A stretch of 64,000 bases of DNA from Rhizobium mesosinicum (GTDB lineage: Bacteria; Pseudomonadota; Alphaproteobacteria; Rhizobiales; Rhizobiaceae), in assembly GCF_019511345.1 (NCBI RefSeq), contig NZ_JAEUAK010000017.1:45027-109026 (forward strand), in the 5' to 3' direction. Numbering within the stretch: the stretch's first letter is position 1; each line of letters opens with the position of its first letter. Made by a program: the position numbers and the translations under genes. The notes beneath the pieces are model-generated. The model had not been told where the DNA came from. It searched no databases and saw nothing but the letters and a program-made list of their open reading frames with translations. Shown in pieces: positions 1 through 8,439 of the stretch.

Positions 1-157
1 TCAGGTAGAGCGTGCCGATATCCTTGTGGTTCGTCGAGAAGAACCAGCGGTCGGCAAAGCTCGGCGCATGAGAGTGATCGTGATGGTCGTCATGCGCGTG
101 AGCGTCATGAGCGTGGTGATCATGAGAATGATCGTCGTGAGCGGAAGGTCCAGCCAT
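1..157 (-). CDS. ctaD: Cytochrome c oxidase subunit I, N-terminal fragment (runs off window)
   Basis: Reading the minus strand from an ATG at 155-157 gives 52 codons before the window edge. The first 33 residues are very rich in His and Asp (12 His between residues 7 and 30). They are followed by RWFFSTNHKDIGTLYL, the strongly conserved opening of subunit I of heme-copper oxidases. Subunit I carries the heme a and heme a3-CuB centre that reduces oxygen in the inner membrane. The start lies 16 bases after the coxB stop on the same strand, the usual coxB-ctaD order, so the two are probably cotranscribed. The catalytic part lies outside the window. The His-rich leader is variable between species and its role is unknown; metal binding is only a guess. 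Confidence 0.93.
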   Translation of the reverse strand, partial: MAGPSAHDDHSHDHHAHDAHAHDDHHDHSHAPSFADRWFFSTNHKDIGTLYL

Positions 158-173
158 TGTCCGATCCCCTATC

Positions 174-1067
174 TTACTTTGCGACGTTTTCAGCGACATC
201 GACGGTCTTTGCAGGACCATCGGCAGTGGCGATCAGTGTCTTGTAGGCGCCGGGCAAGTCGCTGGCGGCCGTGGTCAGCCACTGCTTGTACTTCTCCTCG
301 GAGACGACGCGGATGGCGATCGGCATGAACGCGTGGTCCTTGCCGCAGAGCTCGGAACACTGGCCGTAGAAGAGGCCTTCGCGCTCGGCGCGGAACCAGG
401 TTTCGTTGAGACGGCCCGGAACGGCGTCGATCTTGATGCCGAAAGACGGCATGGCAAAAGCGTGGATAACGTCGGTCGGCGCGGCAGTGACGAGAACGCG
501 AACGGTCTTGTTGACCGGCAGCACCAGCTCATTGTCGACTGCCAGAAGACGCGGATAGACGGCAAGATCGGCCTTACCCGCAGCAGCGCGATCCGGTTCC
601 TTCAGAAGATAGGAGTCGAAGGCGACAGGCGTTTCGCCCGAGCCTTCATATTCATAGTTCCACTGCCACTGGGTCGCGGTCGCCTTGATGGTCACGTCAG
701 GGTTTTCCGGCAGGGTCAGCTGCGCAGTGAGCAGGTTGAAAGAGGGAACGGCGAGAAAGAGAAGCACGAGGACCGGTCCCACGGTCCAGATGACTTCAAT
801 CAGCGTGTTATGGCTCGTCCTGGAGGGAACCGGGTTTGCGGAAGCCCGGAACTTGAAACAGACGACCAGGATGAGAACGAGAACGAACAGCGTGATCGGA
901 ACGATGAACCACAGCGTGTATTGTTCGAACCAGTGGATCTCCCGCATTATCGGCGTCGCTGCCGGCTGCAGGGTGGCCTGCCACGGCGTCGGCTGATCGG
1001 CATATGTGCCGGAAGCAAAAAGCAGACAGACCAGCGCGGTCAGAGCTGCAAAAGCCTTCTTAATCAC
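174..1067 (-). CDS. coxB: Cytochrome c oxidase subunit II
   Basis: This 297-residue subunit II of the aa3 oxidase takes electrons from cytochrome c through the dinuclear CuA centre. Residues 1-23 form a signal peptide. Two membrane helices lie near 52-72 and 93-113, followed by the aromatic stretch QWQWNYEYEG at 133-142. The CuA ligands are visible: H202, and C237, E239, C241, H245 and M248 in the CSELCGKDHAFM block. The CuA fold therefore faces the periplasm and the protein should be functional. It stands first in an operon with ctaD. The 338 bases upstream separate it from the divergent ialB-like gene and should hold both promoters. Confidence 0.97.
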   Translation of the reverse strand: MIKKAFAALTALVCLLFASGTYADQPTPWQATLQPAATPIMREIHWFEQYTLWFIVPITLFVLVLILVVCFKFRASANPVPSRTSHNTLIEVIWTVGPVLVLLFLAVPSFNLLTAQLTLPENPDVTIKATATQWQWNYEYEGSGETPVAFDSYLLKEPDRAAAGKADLAVYPRLLAVDNELVLPVNKTVRVLVTAAPTDVIHAFAMPSFGIKIDAVPGRLNETWFRAEREGLFYGQCSELCGKDHAFMPIAIRVVSEEKYKQWLTTAASDLPGAYKTLIATADGPAKTVDVAENVAK

Positions 1068-1405
1068 CTTGTAATCTCCCTCGAGCGCTGATCTACATCA
1101 AATCGGACGCAGAATCCTTGCCATCTTCTGCGCTTCAAACCACAGTTTGGCATCCGCCGCAACAGGCAGAAGCAATTGTCTATGCGGCATTTTTGCTTAA
1201 AGACTGCCTCCTCGGCGGCGGCAAAACATTGCAAGCTTTTCATCAGCATACGAAAAACGCGCTTCAGGGCCAATCCGCCTGCCGCACATTCTTTTGGCGA
1301 CGTCCTATTTCTGCCGCAGTCCCCCGGTTTTCACGGGGCGGGGCTTTTCATTTTCCGTGGGCAGCTTCAACAATAGCGGCAATGATTCGATATCCAGAGG
1401 TTTTC
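1068..1405. other. Intergenic region between divergent coxB and ialB-like genes
   Basis: This stretch of 338 bases holds no convincing gene. Reading frames cross it from 1118, but they lack a ribosome site and a family-like sequence, so I treat them as chance upstream extensions of the ialB-like frame. A hairpin with arms CCCCG (1322-1326) and CGGGG (1334-1338) is visible. The promoters for coxB (leftward) and the ialB-like gene (rightward) should lie here, but I cannot place -10/-35 boxes with confidence. Confidence 0.6.
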
Positions 1406-2044
1406 ATGGGTTTCCGTTCCCTCGCGCGGTCTTTTGTTCTGACCGCAGGCATCGCGACCGCCGCGACGAGCCCCGTTTTCGCTCAACAGACGCCGACGCC
1501 CGCGCAGTCGCGTCCTGCCGCGCCTGCTCCGAAGCCCGCCCCGGCACAGCAGCCCGCACCGTCTACGACGCCGAACGTCGAGCAGATGACGCCCGGACAG
1601 ACACAGCCGGCGGCTCCCGGCACGGTCCGCTCCAACCATGGCGCATGGTCGGTCGTCTGCGACAAGCCGGCAGGCGCTTCGACCGAGCAGTGTGCGCTGA
1701 TGCAGAATGTCATCGCCGAAGACCGTCCGGAAGTGGGCCTGTCCGTCGTCGTCCTGAAGACGGCCGACCGCAAGTCCAAGATCCTGCGTGTGCTGGCGCC
1801 GCTCGGCGTGCTGCTGCCGAACGGCCTCGGCCTCAACGTCGACGGCAAGGATATCGGCCGCGCCTATTTCGTGCGCTGCTTCGCCGATGGCTGCTACGCC
1901 GAAGTCGTTCTCGAGGACGAACTTCTCAAGACCTTCCGCAGCGGCGCACAGGCGACCTTCATCGTCTTCCAGACGCCGGAAGAAGGCATCGGCATCCCGG
2001 TCGACCTCAAGGGCTTCGCGGAAGGCTACGACGCCCTGCCTTGA
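1406..2044 (+). CDS. Invasion-associated locus B (IalB)-like periplasmic protein
   Basis: This is a 212-residue exported protein. The ATG at 1406 was chosen because CCAGAGG lies six bases upstream and the first 26 residues form a clear signal peptide ending in VFA. Residues 27-77 are a Pro/Ala/Gln-rich tether. The rest matches the IalB family: NHGAWSVVCDKP, then EQCALMQN, then a paired-cysteine RCFADGCYAEV and a final FQTPEEGIGIPVDL. IalB was named for erythrocyte invasion in Bartonella, but free-living Rhizobiales carry paralogs of unknown, probably envelope, function. It sits between the oxidase genes and tldD, a neighbourhood I remember from related genomes. Confidence 0.85.
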   Translation: MGFRSLARSFVLTAGIATAATSPVFAQQTPTPAQSRPAAPAPKPAPAQQPAPSTTPNVEQMTPGQTQPAAPGTVRSNHGAWSVVCDKPAGASTEQCALMQNVIAEDRPEVGLSVVVLKTADRKSKILRVLAPLGVLLPNGLGLNVDGKDIGRAYFVRCFADGCYAEVVLEDELLKTFRSGAQATFIVFQTPEEGIGIPVDLKGFAEGYDALP

Positions 2045-2125
2045 TTTGGCGGGGCTTGCTCGCGCAACACAACAGACCTACATCGGCTATTGAGCATTCC
2101 CGCTCTCCTTGCGGAGCAAAAGACC

Positions 2126-3541
2126 ATGACCAACGATCTCCTGACGCTTTTCGATGCCGATGAGGCGACGATGCGCAAGCATGTCGCTGAAGCGCTTTCC
2201 GGCGCCGATGACGGCGAGCTCTTCATCGAGCACGCGCAGGCGGAATCGCTGACCTTCGACAATGGCCGCCTCAAGGGCGGCAGCTTCAATACGGAGCAGG
2301 GTTTTGGCCTCCGCGCGGTTGCCGGCGAAGCAGTCGGCTATGCGCATGCGGGCGATCTTTCCGTCTCGGCGCTGAAGCGGGCAACCGATGCGGTCAGCGC
2401 CGTGACGCGTGGTTATTCCGGCTCCTATGCGGCAGCACCCCAGCGCACTAACCGCAGGCTCTACACCGACGAAAACCCGATCGGCTCGCCGACCTTCGAG
2501 GAGAAGGTGAAGGTGCTGACGGATATCGACGCCTATCTGCGCGGCAAGAATGATAAGGTGCGGCAGGTTACGGCATCGGTCGCGGCAAGCTGGCAGGTGG
2601 TCGATATCCTGCGCGCCGACGGCCACCGCGTGCAGGACATCCGGCCGATGACGCGTATCAACATCTCCGTCATGGTGGGCGAAGGCGACCGGCAGGAGAG
2701 CGGCTCCTATGGTCAGGGCGGACGCATCGGTTTCGGCGATTTCATCGCAACCGGAAACTGGCAGCACGGCGCCGACGAGGCGCTACGGCAGGCACTTGTC
2801 AATCTCGAAGCGATCGATGCGCCGGCGGGCACGATGGATGTGGTGCTCGGCTCCGGCTGGCCGGGCGTCATGCTGCACGAAGCCGTGGGCCATGGCCTCG
2901 AAGGTGACTTCAACCGCAAGAAGACGTCCGCATTTGCGGGCCTCCTGGGGCAGATGGTGGCGGCACCGGGCGTGACCGTCGTCGACGACGGCACGATCGA
3001 CAGCCGCCGCGGCTCGATCACCATCGACGACGAAGGCACACCTTCCGCCTACAACGTGTTGATTGAAAACGGCAAGCTCATCGGTTACATGCAGGACCGG
3101 CAGAACGCCCGGCTGATGGGCATGGCGCCGACCGGCAACGGTCGCCGCCAAGGGTATGCGCATGTGCCGATGCCGCGCATGACCAACACCTATATGCTCG
3201 GCGGCGACAAGTCGCCGGAAGAGATCATCGCTTCTGTCAAGAAGGGCGTCTACGCTGTCTCCTTCGGCGGCGGTCAGGTGGATATAACGTCAGGCAAGTT
3301 CGTGTTCGGCTGCACCGAGGCCTATCTCATCGAAAACGGCAAGATCGGCGCGCCGATCAAAGGTGCCATGCTGATCGGCAACGGCCCGGATGCGATGAAG
3401 CGTGTGTCGATGATCGGCAATGACATGAAGCTCGACACCGGTATCGGCAATTGCGGCAAGGCCGGCCAGTGGGTTCCCGTCGGCGTCGGCCAGCCGCATT
3501 TGCGCATGGATCAGGTCACCGTCGGCGGCACCCAGGCCTGA
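2126..3541 (+). CDS. tldD: TldD metalloprotease subunit
   Basis: This is a 471-residue member of the TldD/PmbA family of zinc proteases, which act as TldD-TldE heterodimers that thread and cut unfolded peptides (for example microcin precursors and CcdA). The signature HEAVGHGLEGD starts at residue 251, giving the H-E-x3-H zinc site that marks TldD, the catalytic partner. The length is near the 481 residues of the E. coli protein. The ATG at 2126 was preferred over the frame opening at 2090 because GCGGAGC lies nine bases upstream and the family starts here. The partner gene pmbA is not in the window. The GNAT gene follows 12 bases later, so the two may be cotranscribed. Confidence 0.95.
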   Translation: MTNDLLTLFDADEATMRKHVAEALSGADDGELFIEHAQAESLTFDNGRLKGGSFNTEQGFGLRAVAGEAVGYAHAGDLSVSALKRATDAVSAVTRGYSGSYAAAPQRTNRRLYTDENPIGSPTFEEKVKVLTDIDAYLRGKNDKVRQVTASVAASWQVVDILRADGHRVQDIRPMTRINISVMVGEGDRQESGSYGQGGRIGFGDFIATGNWQHGADEALRQALVNLEAIDAPAGTMDVVLGSGWPGVMLHEAVGHGLEGDFNRKKTSAFAGLLGQMVAAPGVTVVDDGTIDSRRGSITIDDEGTPSAYNVLIENGKLIGYMQDRQNARLMGMAPTGNGRRQGYAHVPMPRMTNTYMLGGDKSPEEIIASVKKGVYAVSFGGGQVDITSGKFVFGCTEAYLIENGKIGAPIKGAMLIGNGPDAMKRVSMIGNDMKLDTGIGNCGKAGQWVPVGVGQPHLRMDQVTVGGTQA

Positions 3542-3553
3542 GGCGGTGCCGTC

Positions 3554-4051
3554 ATGGTGGAAATCGAAATCAGAACCTTTGTCCCTGACGATGCCGATGA
3601 CGTGATCTCGGTCATCCTGCCGATCCAGCGTGAAGAATTCGGCATCGACATCACCGCTGACGCACAGCCGGATCTGCGCGTCATTCCCGACTTTTATCAG
3701 TCGGGCAAGGGGCAGTTCTGGGTCGCGGTGAAAGACGGCGCCATTGTCGGCACACTCGGCCTCAAGGATATCGGCAATAACCAGGCCGCACTTCGAAAGA
3801 TGTTCGTTGCCGCCGAAGTGCGCGGGCGCGAACATGGTGTCGCCGCCCGGTTGCTCGATGCCCTCTTTGCGCATGCCGGCGATGTAGGCGTCACCGATAT
3901 CTTCCTCGGCACGACCGACAAATTCGTCGCCGCACATCGGTTTTATGAAAAGAACGGATTTTCAGAAATTCCAGCGAAGGATCTGCCCCGCGCCTTTCCC
4001 CGCATGGCTGTGGACAGCAAGTTCTATCAGCGCAAAGCAGCAGCCCCCTGA
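3554..4051 (+). CDS. GNAT family N-acetyltransferase
   Basis: This 165-residue cytoplasmic protein has the acetyltransferase fold. IEIRTFVPDDADDVISVI is a typical first strand and helix. WVAVKDGAIVGTLGLKDIG forms the central strands. The acetyl-CoA loop is read in MFVAAEVRGREHGVAARLLD, a loose R-G-x-G/H-x-A match, and the C-terminal HRFYEKNGFSEI is the classical end motif. The substrate cannot be told from sequence. It begins 12 bases after tldD and converges on the pyrophosphohydrolase gene with a 12-base gap. Confidence 0.88.
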   Translation: MVEIEIRTFVPDDADDVISVILPIQREEFGIDITADAQPDLRVIPDFYQSGKGQFWVAVKDGAIVGTLGLKDIGNNQAALRKMFVAAEVRGREHGVAARLLDALFAHAGDVGVTDIFLGTTDKFVAAHRFYEKNGFSEIPAKDLPRAFPRMAVDSKFYQRKAAAP

Positions 4052-4063
4052 CTATCCAGCGGA

Positions 4064-4369
4064 TCAGGCTTCCGGCGTGAATTTCCATTTTCGCTCGATT
4101 GCAGCAGCAAGATCGATGTTATGACGCCGAGCGAAGAGGAGTACGTGACCGAGGATATCGGCAGTCTCGTCTGCGAGATCGCGCTCCACCTCCTCGGGTG
4201 ACCGTCCCTTGGCCCGGCCGCGGCCGGTCAGACGGTTCCAGGCCTGGGTCAGTTCACCCATCTCCTCCTGCAATTTCAGCAGGAACCAGTCGGCATCACG
4301 CTCGATGTCGTTGGCGGCGGCGTAGGTGGACGATGAGATCTCGAACTGGTCGGCGAGCCGTTGCAGCAT
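4064..4369 (-). CDS. MazG-like nucleotide pyrophosphohydrolase
   Basis: This 101-residue all-alpha protein belongs to the MazG/HisE-like NTP pyrophosphohydrolase group, which hydrolyses nucleoside triphosphates to monophosphate and pyrophosphate. The metal-binding acidic motifs are present: LQEEMGELTQAW (E-E-x2-E) near 33-44 and DLADETADILGHVL (E-x2-D) near 65-78. It is a single domain, much shorter than full MazG, and could house-clean aberrant nucleotides. The substrate is unknown. The ATG is preceded on its strand by AAAAGGAG, a good ribosome site. Confidence 0.85.
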   Translation of the reverse strand: MLQRLADQFEISSSTYAAANDIERDADWFLLKLQEEMGELTQAWNRLTGRGRAKGRSPEEVERDLADETADILGHVLLFARRHNIDLAAAIERKWKFTPEA

Positions 4370-4431
4370 GACGTTCTCCTTTTGTTTATGAGGAGAGCGC
4401 CGATTCCCGGAAATTGTCCAGAGTGTGGAGA

Positions 4432-5733
4432 TCAGCCCTGGTTCGGCAGGAGCATGCAGTCGTAGGAGCGCTTCTTCAGAGCATCGCAGGCAGACGTCGC
4501 GTCTTCCTTGCTCCGGAAGCCGACGAAACGGGCGCGATAAACCGCATTGGCGCCCTTGCCGACAGCTTCCGTGTAAGGTGAGGCGGAAACGAGCGGCGCG
4601 CCGGCCTCGGACTGGGCCTGCGCAAGAAGTGCGCGGGCAGCATCGGCGCTCGGGGCGGCCGAGATCTGGATCTGCCAGCCACCTGCCTTGTCGGCTGGTG
4701 CCTTGCCGACTGGCGCTTTCGGCGCCTTGCCGGCATTCATGATCTCGTCCATTGCCGCCGGGCGCTCCAGCGGGATAACGCCATCGTCGGCATAACCGAG
4801 CGTCTTTGGCGCCGGTGCTGATGCCTCATCCGCAACGCGCGGCGCGCCTACCGGCACCGGAACATCGGCGTCATCCGCGGCCGATGCGACCTCGACCTGC
4901 TGCTTCGCATTGATGCTGGCGGTCAGCTTGGCGGCGCCGGAGGCGGCACGTCCCATATAGCGGTCGAACAATCCGGCCATTTTGGCATCACGGCTGCGGG
5001 CGGTGCGGCCACCGAGCACTACGCCGACCACGCGGCGGTTACCATCTTTCACGGCGCTGACGATGTTGAAGCCGGAGGCATTCGTATAACCGGTCTTGAT
5101 GCCATCCATGCCCTGGTAGCGATACATGAGATTGTTGTGGCCGCGGATGGTCCGGCCGCGGAAATTGAAGCTCGCAGTGGAGAAGAGCCGATATTCGCTC
5201 GGATAGTTCTTCATCAGCGCCACGGCGAGCGTGGACATGTCACGCGCAGTGGTAACCTGGCGATTGTCCGGCAGGCCGGAAGCATTGACGAAGACCGTGC
5301 GGCTCATGCCGAGCTGGCGAGCCTTCTGAGTCATGAGCCTTGCGAAATTACTCTCCGAGCCGCCGAGCTTTTCACCAATGGCGGCAGCGGCATCATTGGC
5401 CGACTTGACGATCATGCCATAGACCGCCTCACGCACGGTGATGGTACCGCCCGCCTTTACGCCGAGCTTCGTCGGCGGGCGGGAAGCCGCATATTTCGAC
5501 ATCGTGATCGGCGTATCCCAGGTGAGCTTTCCGCGGTTCAACGCCTCGAAGGTGAGATAAAGGGTCATCATCTTCGTGAGCGAAGCCGGATGGTTGAGCG
5601 TATCGCCGTTTTCGGACGCGAGGACCTTACCGGTGCGGGCATCGAGTACGAGGGACGCACTGCCGGCGAAGGCCGCAACGGGTGCAGAAAGAGCCAGCGT
5701 CGCAGTCAGAATGGCAACCAAAAGCGTCTTCAT
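4432..5733 (-). CDS. D-alanyl-D-alanine carboxypeptidase (PBP5 type) with C-terminal SPOR domain
   Basis: This 433-residue penicillin-binding protein trims the terminal D-Ala from peptidoglycan side chains in the periplasm. Residues 1-23 are a signal peptide. The three serine-peptidase S11 motifs are intact: S51-L-T-K54, S111-A-N and K213-T-G. After about residue 270 comes a Pro/Ala-rich linker, and from about 355 a SPOR-type domain (WQIQISAAPSADAARALL) that binds denuded glycan at division sites. This replaces the amphipathic membrane anchor of enterobacterial PBP5. The SPOR fusion is common in Rhizobiales and suggests recruitment to septal wall. It is divergent from the polysaccharide deacetylase, with 234 bases between them. 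Confidence 0.93.
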   Translation of the reverse strand: MKTLLVAILTATLALSAPVAAFAGSASLVLDARTGKVLASENGDTLNHPASLTKMMTLYLTFEALNRGKLTWDTPITMSKYAASRPPTKLGVKAGGTITVREAVYGMIVKSANDAAAAIGEKLGGSESNFARLMTQKARQLGMSRTVFVNASGLPDNRQVTTARDMSTLAVALMKNYPSEYRLFSTASFNFRGRTIRGHNNLMYRYQGMDGIKTGYTNASGFNIVSAVKDGNRRVVGVVLGGRTARSRDAKMAGLFDRYMGRAASGAAKLTASINAKQQVEVASAADDADVPVPVGAPRVADEASAPAPKTLGYADDGVIPLERPAAMDEIMNAGKAPKAPVGKAPADKAGGWQIQISAAPSADAARALLAQAQSEAGAPLVSASPYTEAVGKGANAVYRARFVGFRSKEDATSACDALKKRSYDCMLLPNQG

Positions 5734-5967
5734 GCACTTCCCCTCGAATGTTCCGGCAGTTCAACACGACCGGCATTTTGTCCCGTATTGTGACACATGC
5801 CCATAATCTGGCGCGACTTTGAGGCAACGGCCAAGAGTTTTCCAAGCTTTTGTTTCGCTCGGTTAATGGCCGGTAAAAGCACCCTTTTTCCGAGCAGGAT
5901 TCAGCAAGGTTTAACGGCGGTATTGATAACCTCTGTGACACGAATACCAAGCGGGGTCACGGAAAAA

Positions 5968-7002
5968 ATGGGGCAGTGGAAGCGGCGTCTGAAGCGCATC
6001 GCGATCGGCGGCGGTCTGAAAGGGGCGTGGCTGGCGAACGCCGCCGGGCTCATGAAAGAAGCCCGCGGACGCGGTATCATCTTCACCCTCCACCATGTGC
6101 GCCCGCACATCGCCCAGCCGTTCGAGCCCAACCGTCATCTCGAAATCACTCCTGAATTTCTGGACGCCGCACTCCGGCGGCTGAAGCGGATCGGCTATCG
6201 TTTCGTACCGCTCGATGCGGTGCCTTTCCTCTTGTCAGATCCGCGGGACGATCGCCTGTTCGCCGCTTTCACGCTGGATGACGGGTACCGCAACAATCTG
6301 GTCCATGCCCTGCCTGTGTTCGAACGGCATGGCGCACCCTTTACCGTTTTCATAACACAGGGCTTTGCCGAGGGCTCGCACAGCATCTGGTGGGAAACAC
6401 TGGCACTGCTGTTGAGCAGAGAAAACAGCGTCGAGTTCAACTTCGGCCGCGGCAGAGAGAGACTGCCGCTTGATACGCCCGTCCGCCAATGGGAGGCTTT
6501 CGACCGGTTCGCCGCATTCATCCACAGCCAGGATGAAGCCCGTGCCGTTTCCAACGTGGACGCGATGGCGCGACATTATGGCATCGAACCGACGGATATT
6601 ACCCGCGATCTGGTGATGGGGCCGAAGGACCTGGGGGCGCTTGCGGCAAGTCCGCTTGCCACCCTCGGCGCCCACACGATCAGCCACCGGGCGCTTGCCC
6701 GTCTGCCCTGGGCCGAGGCCCGGATCGAGATGGAAATTTCGGCTGACTATATCGAATCGATTACAGGAACTCGTCCCCGGACAATCGCCTATCCCTATGG
6801 CTTGCCGGCGACGGCGACCGCCCGCGAAGCGGGCATTGCAGCCGATCTCGGCTTTGCCGTCGCCGTGACGACGCAGCCGGGTTTGCCGGCGGCAGGACAG
6901 CTCACTTATATGCCGCGCATTTCGCTCAACGGCTTTTACCAGAAGCCGCGCTATGTCTCGGCGCTGGCTTCCGGCATTCCCTTGAAACTACTTGGAAAAT
7001 AA
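5968..7002 (+). CDS. Polysaccharide deacetylase (NodB-homology) family protein
   Basis: This 344-residue member of carbohydrate esterase family 4 has no signal peptide. The catalytic strand FTLDDGYRNN gives the D104-D105 pair (base and metal ligand), and the zinc histidines lie in GAHTISH (H236, H240). IAYPYG is a later family motif. Family members deacetylate N-acetyl sugars of chitin-like oligomers, peptidoglycan or exopolysaccharide; the substrate here is unknown. Upstream frame extension to 5797 is possible, but the ATG at 5968 gives a basic N-terminus and family-like length. Confidence 0.87.
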   Translation: MGQWKRRLKRIAIGGGLKGAWLANAAGLMKEARGRGIIFTLHHVRPHIAQPFEPNRHLEITPEFLDAALRRLKRIGYRFVPLDAVPFLLSDPRDDRLFAAFTLDDGYRNNLVHALPVFERHGAPFTVFITQGFAEGSHSIWWETLALLLSRENSVEFNFGRGRERLPLDTPVRQWEAFDRFAAFIHSQDEARAVSNVDAMARHYGIEPTDITRDLVMGPKDLGALAASPLATLGAHTISHRALARLPWAEARIEMEISADYIESITGTRPRTIAYPYGLPATATAREAGIAADLGFAVAVTTQPGLPAAGQLTYMPRISLNGFYQKPRYVSALASGIPLKLLGK

Positions 7003-7007
7003 GCTCT

Positions 7008-7628
7008 TTACGGGTACATCCGCACCTTACCCCAGTTTCCCTCGGGCGTCGGCCGGTGAAACTCAATCCGGTCGTGCAGTCTGAATTTCTGGTCTTTCCA
7101 GAACTCGATCGAGGTCGGGCGGATCCGGAAACCGGACCAGTAAGACGGCCGCGGAATCTCGCCGACAGCATAGCGCGCCGTATATTCGGCAACGGCTTTT
7201 TCCAGTGCGAAGCGGCTTTCGAGCGGCCGCGACTGCTTGGAAGCCCAGGCACCGATACGGCTGCCGCGGGGACGGGTCGCAAAATACGCGTCGGCCTCGG
7301 CATCGGTTACAATTTCGACAGGACCGCGGACACGCACTTGACGGCGCAGCGTTTTCCAGTGGAAACACATGGCGGCTTTCTTCTGTCCCAAGATTTCGCG
7401 ACCTTTCCGGCTCTCGAAATTCGTGTAGAAGACGAATCCGTCGGTATCGAAGCCTTTCAGGAGAACCATGCGGACATTGGGCAGCCCATCTTCATCGACC
7501 GTCGCGAGTGCGACAGCATTGGGGTCGTTGACTTCGGAAGCCTCCGCCTCCTTCAGCCATTCCCCGAAGAGCTTGAAGGGCTCTTCGCTTTCGGTAAAGT
7601 CACCACCTGTTAACCCGTTTGCCGACAT
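7008..7628 (-). CDS. pdxH: Pyridoxamine 5'-phosphate oxidase
   Basis: This 206-residue FMN enzyme oxidises pyridoxine or pyridoxamine 5'-phosphate to pyridoxal 5'-phosphate, the last step of vitamin B6 synthesis and salvage. Typical blocks are visible in order: ATVDEDGLPNVRMVLLKGFD, FYTNFESRKGREI, RRQVRVRGPVE, the SRIGAWASKQSRPL active-site loop, RPSYWSGFRI, and the C-terminal RLHDRIEFHR ending WGKVRMYP. The length is close to the usual size of about 200-220. It is divergent from the lipoprotein gene. Confidence 0.97.
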   Translation of the reverse strand: MSANGLTGGDFTESEEPFKLFGEWLKEAEASEVNDPNAVALATVDEDGLPNVRMVLLKGFDTDGFVFYTNFESRKGREILGQKKAAMCFHWKTLRRQVRVRGPVEIVTDAEADAYFATRPRGSRIGAWASKQSRPLESRFALEKAVAEYTARYAVGEIPRPSYWSGFRIRPTSIEFWKDQKFRLHDRIEFHRPTPEGNWGKVRMYP

Positions 7629-7692
7629 ATTAATTCAAATCCCGCGGTTTATGAAAACTGACCCAGCTTTTGACGCTGGGGAAGGATACAGG

Positions 7693-8151
7693 GTGGAAGT
7701 CATAGCAAAGACACATCGCCATACAAAGAGTTCGCTGCGCCGCAGCTTCAGGCTCTCCGTCGTCGGTATCGCGATTCTGTCACTTTCCGGCTGCATGACC
7801 GGAGGGTTAGATTTCCTGAGCTCGGCAAAGGTGGATCGTTCAGTTGCGACCGGCACAGTGCCGCAGCCCGCCCCCAGCACGGACACGCTTTCCGACGAGA
7901 TGACGGTGCGCAACGCCGTGACGTCTGCCGATATCCAGAAGCTCGAGGGACAGCCGCTTCCCTGGGCCAATGCGTCTACCGGCAGTGCCGGCATCATCGA
8001 CACGATCGTCGAGAATAATGACTCAGGCCAGGTTTGCCGCCAGTTCCGCACCACGCGGCATTCCTATGTCGGCATCGCCAAATTCTATGGCAAGACCTGC
8101 CTTGTCGGCGGCGGCAACTGGCAGCTTCTGAGCTTCCAGCCGGAAAGCTGA
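7693..8151 (+). CDS. Lipoprotein, 17 kDa surface-antigen-like C-terminus
   Basis: This is a 152-residue predicted lipoprotein. The GTG at 7693 was chosen because GGGGAAGGA lies about seven bases upstream; an ATG at 7651 in the same frame would add 14 residues. A basic N-terminus and hydrophobic stretch end in LSLSGC, a lipobox with the lipidated Cys at residue 34. The C-terminal region (CRQFRTTRHSYVGIAKFYGKTCLVGGGNWQLL) resembles the RT0821/Lpp0805-type surface protein tail, with two cysteines that could pair. Its likely location is the outer membrane; its role is unknown. An inverted repeat lies 33 bases beyond the stop. Confidence 0.8.
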   Translation: MEVIAKTHRHTKSSLRRSFRLSVVGIAILSLSGCMTGGLDFLSSAKVDRSVATGTVPQPAPSTDTLSDEMTVRNAVTSADIQKLEGQPLPWANASTGSAGIIDTIVENNDSGQVCRQFRTTRHSYVGIAKFYGKTCLVGGGNWQLLSFQPES

Positions 8152-8183
8152 TCCCGTCTGGCCACCTGTTTCGGCGCGATGCG

Positions 8184-8199
8184 CCCTGACACGTCAGGG
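8184..8199. promoter_or_regulatory. Perfect 16-bp inverted repeat downstream of the lipoprotein gene
   Basis: CCCTGAC-AC-GTCAGGG lies 33 bases after the lipoprotein stop and 240 bases before the J-domain gene. It could be a terminator stem, although no T-run follows, or a protein-binding site. Confidence 0.4.
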
Positions 8200-8439
8200 T
8201 TAATGCGCCGTGCCGATTCGCCTCAATGTTTAGCAAAAGGCTAACCATTCGCGGCGAAACACCCCATATCCAACGTCGGAAATAAGAAGTGATTAGCAAC
8301 TCTCCCGCACGATCGCCCAACGAGCGGGCTTTCCTGTCGCGAGAGCGGACCGGACGGCGCGCTGTGAGTTGAGATTCGGTTTTCGGGAACGGCCACGAGG
8401 AACATGCCTCCCGGATTGCGGCAGCGGCGGTGCGAACTA

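Noticed and set aside
1118..1405. Upstream extension of the IalB-like frame
   Set aside because: The ATG at 1406 has a good ribosome site and signal peptide; extension residues are not family-like.
5863..5877. CtrA-like half site TTAA-N7-TAAA
   Set aside because: One mismatch to the consensus and no cell-cycle gene nearby; such words are frequent in AT-rich gaps.
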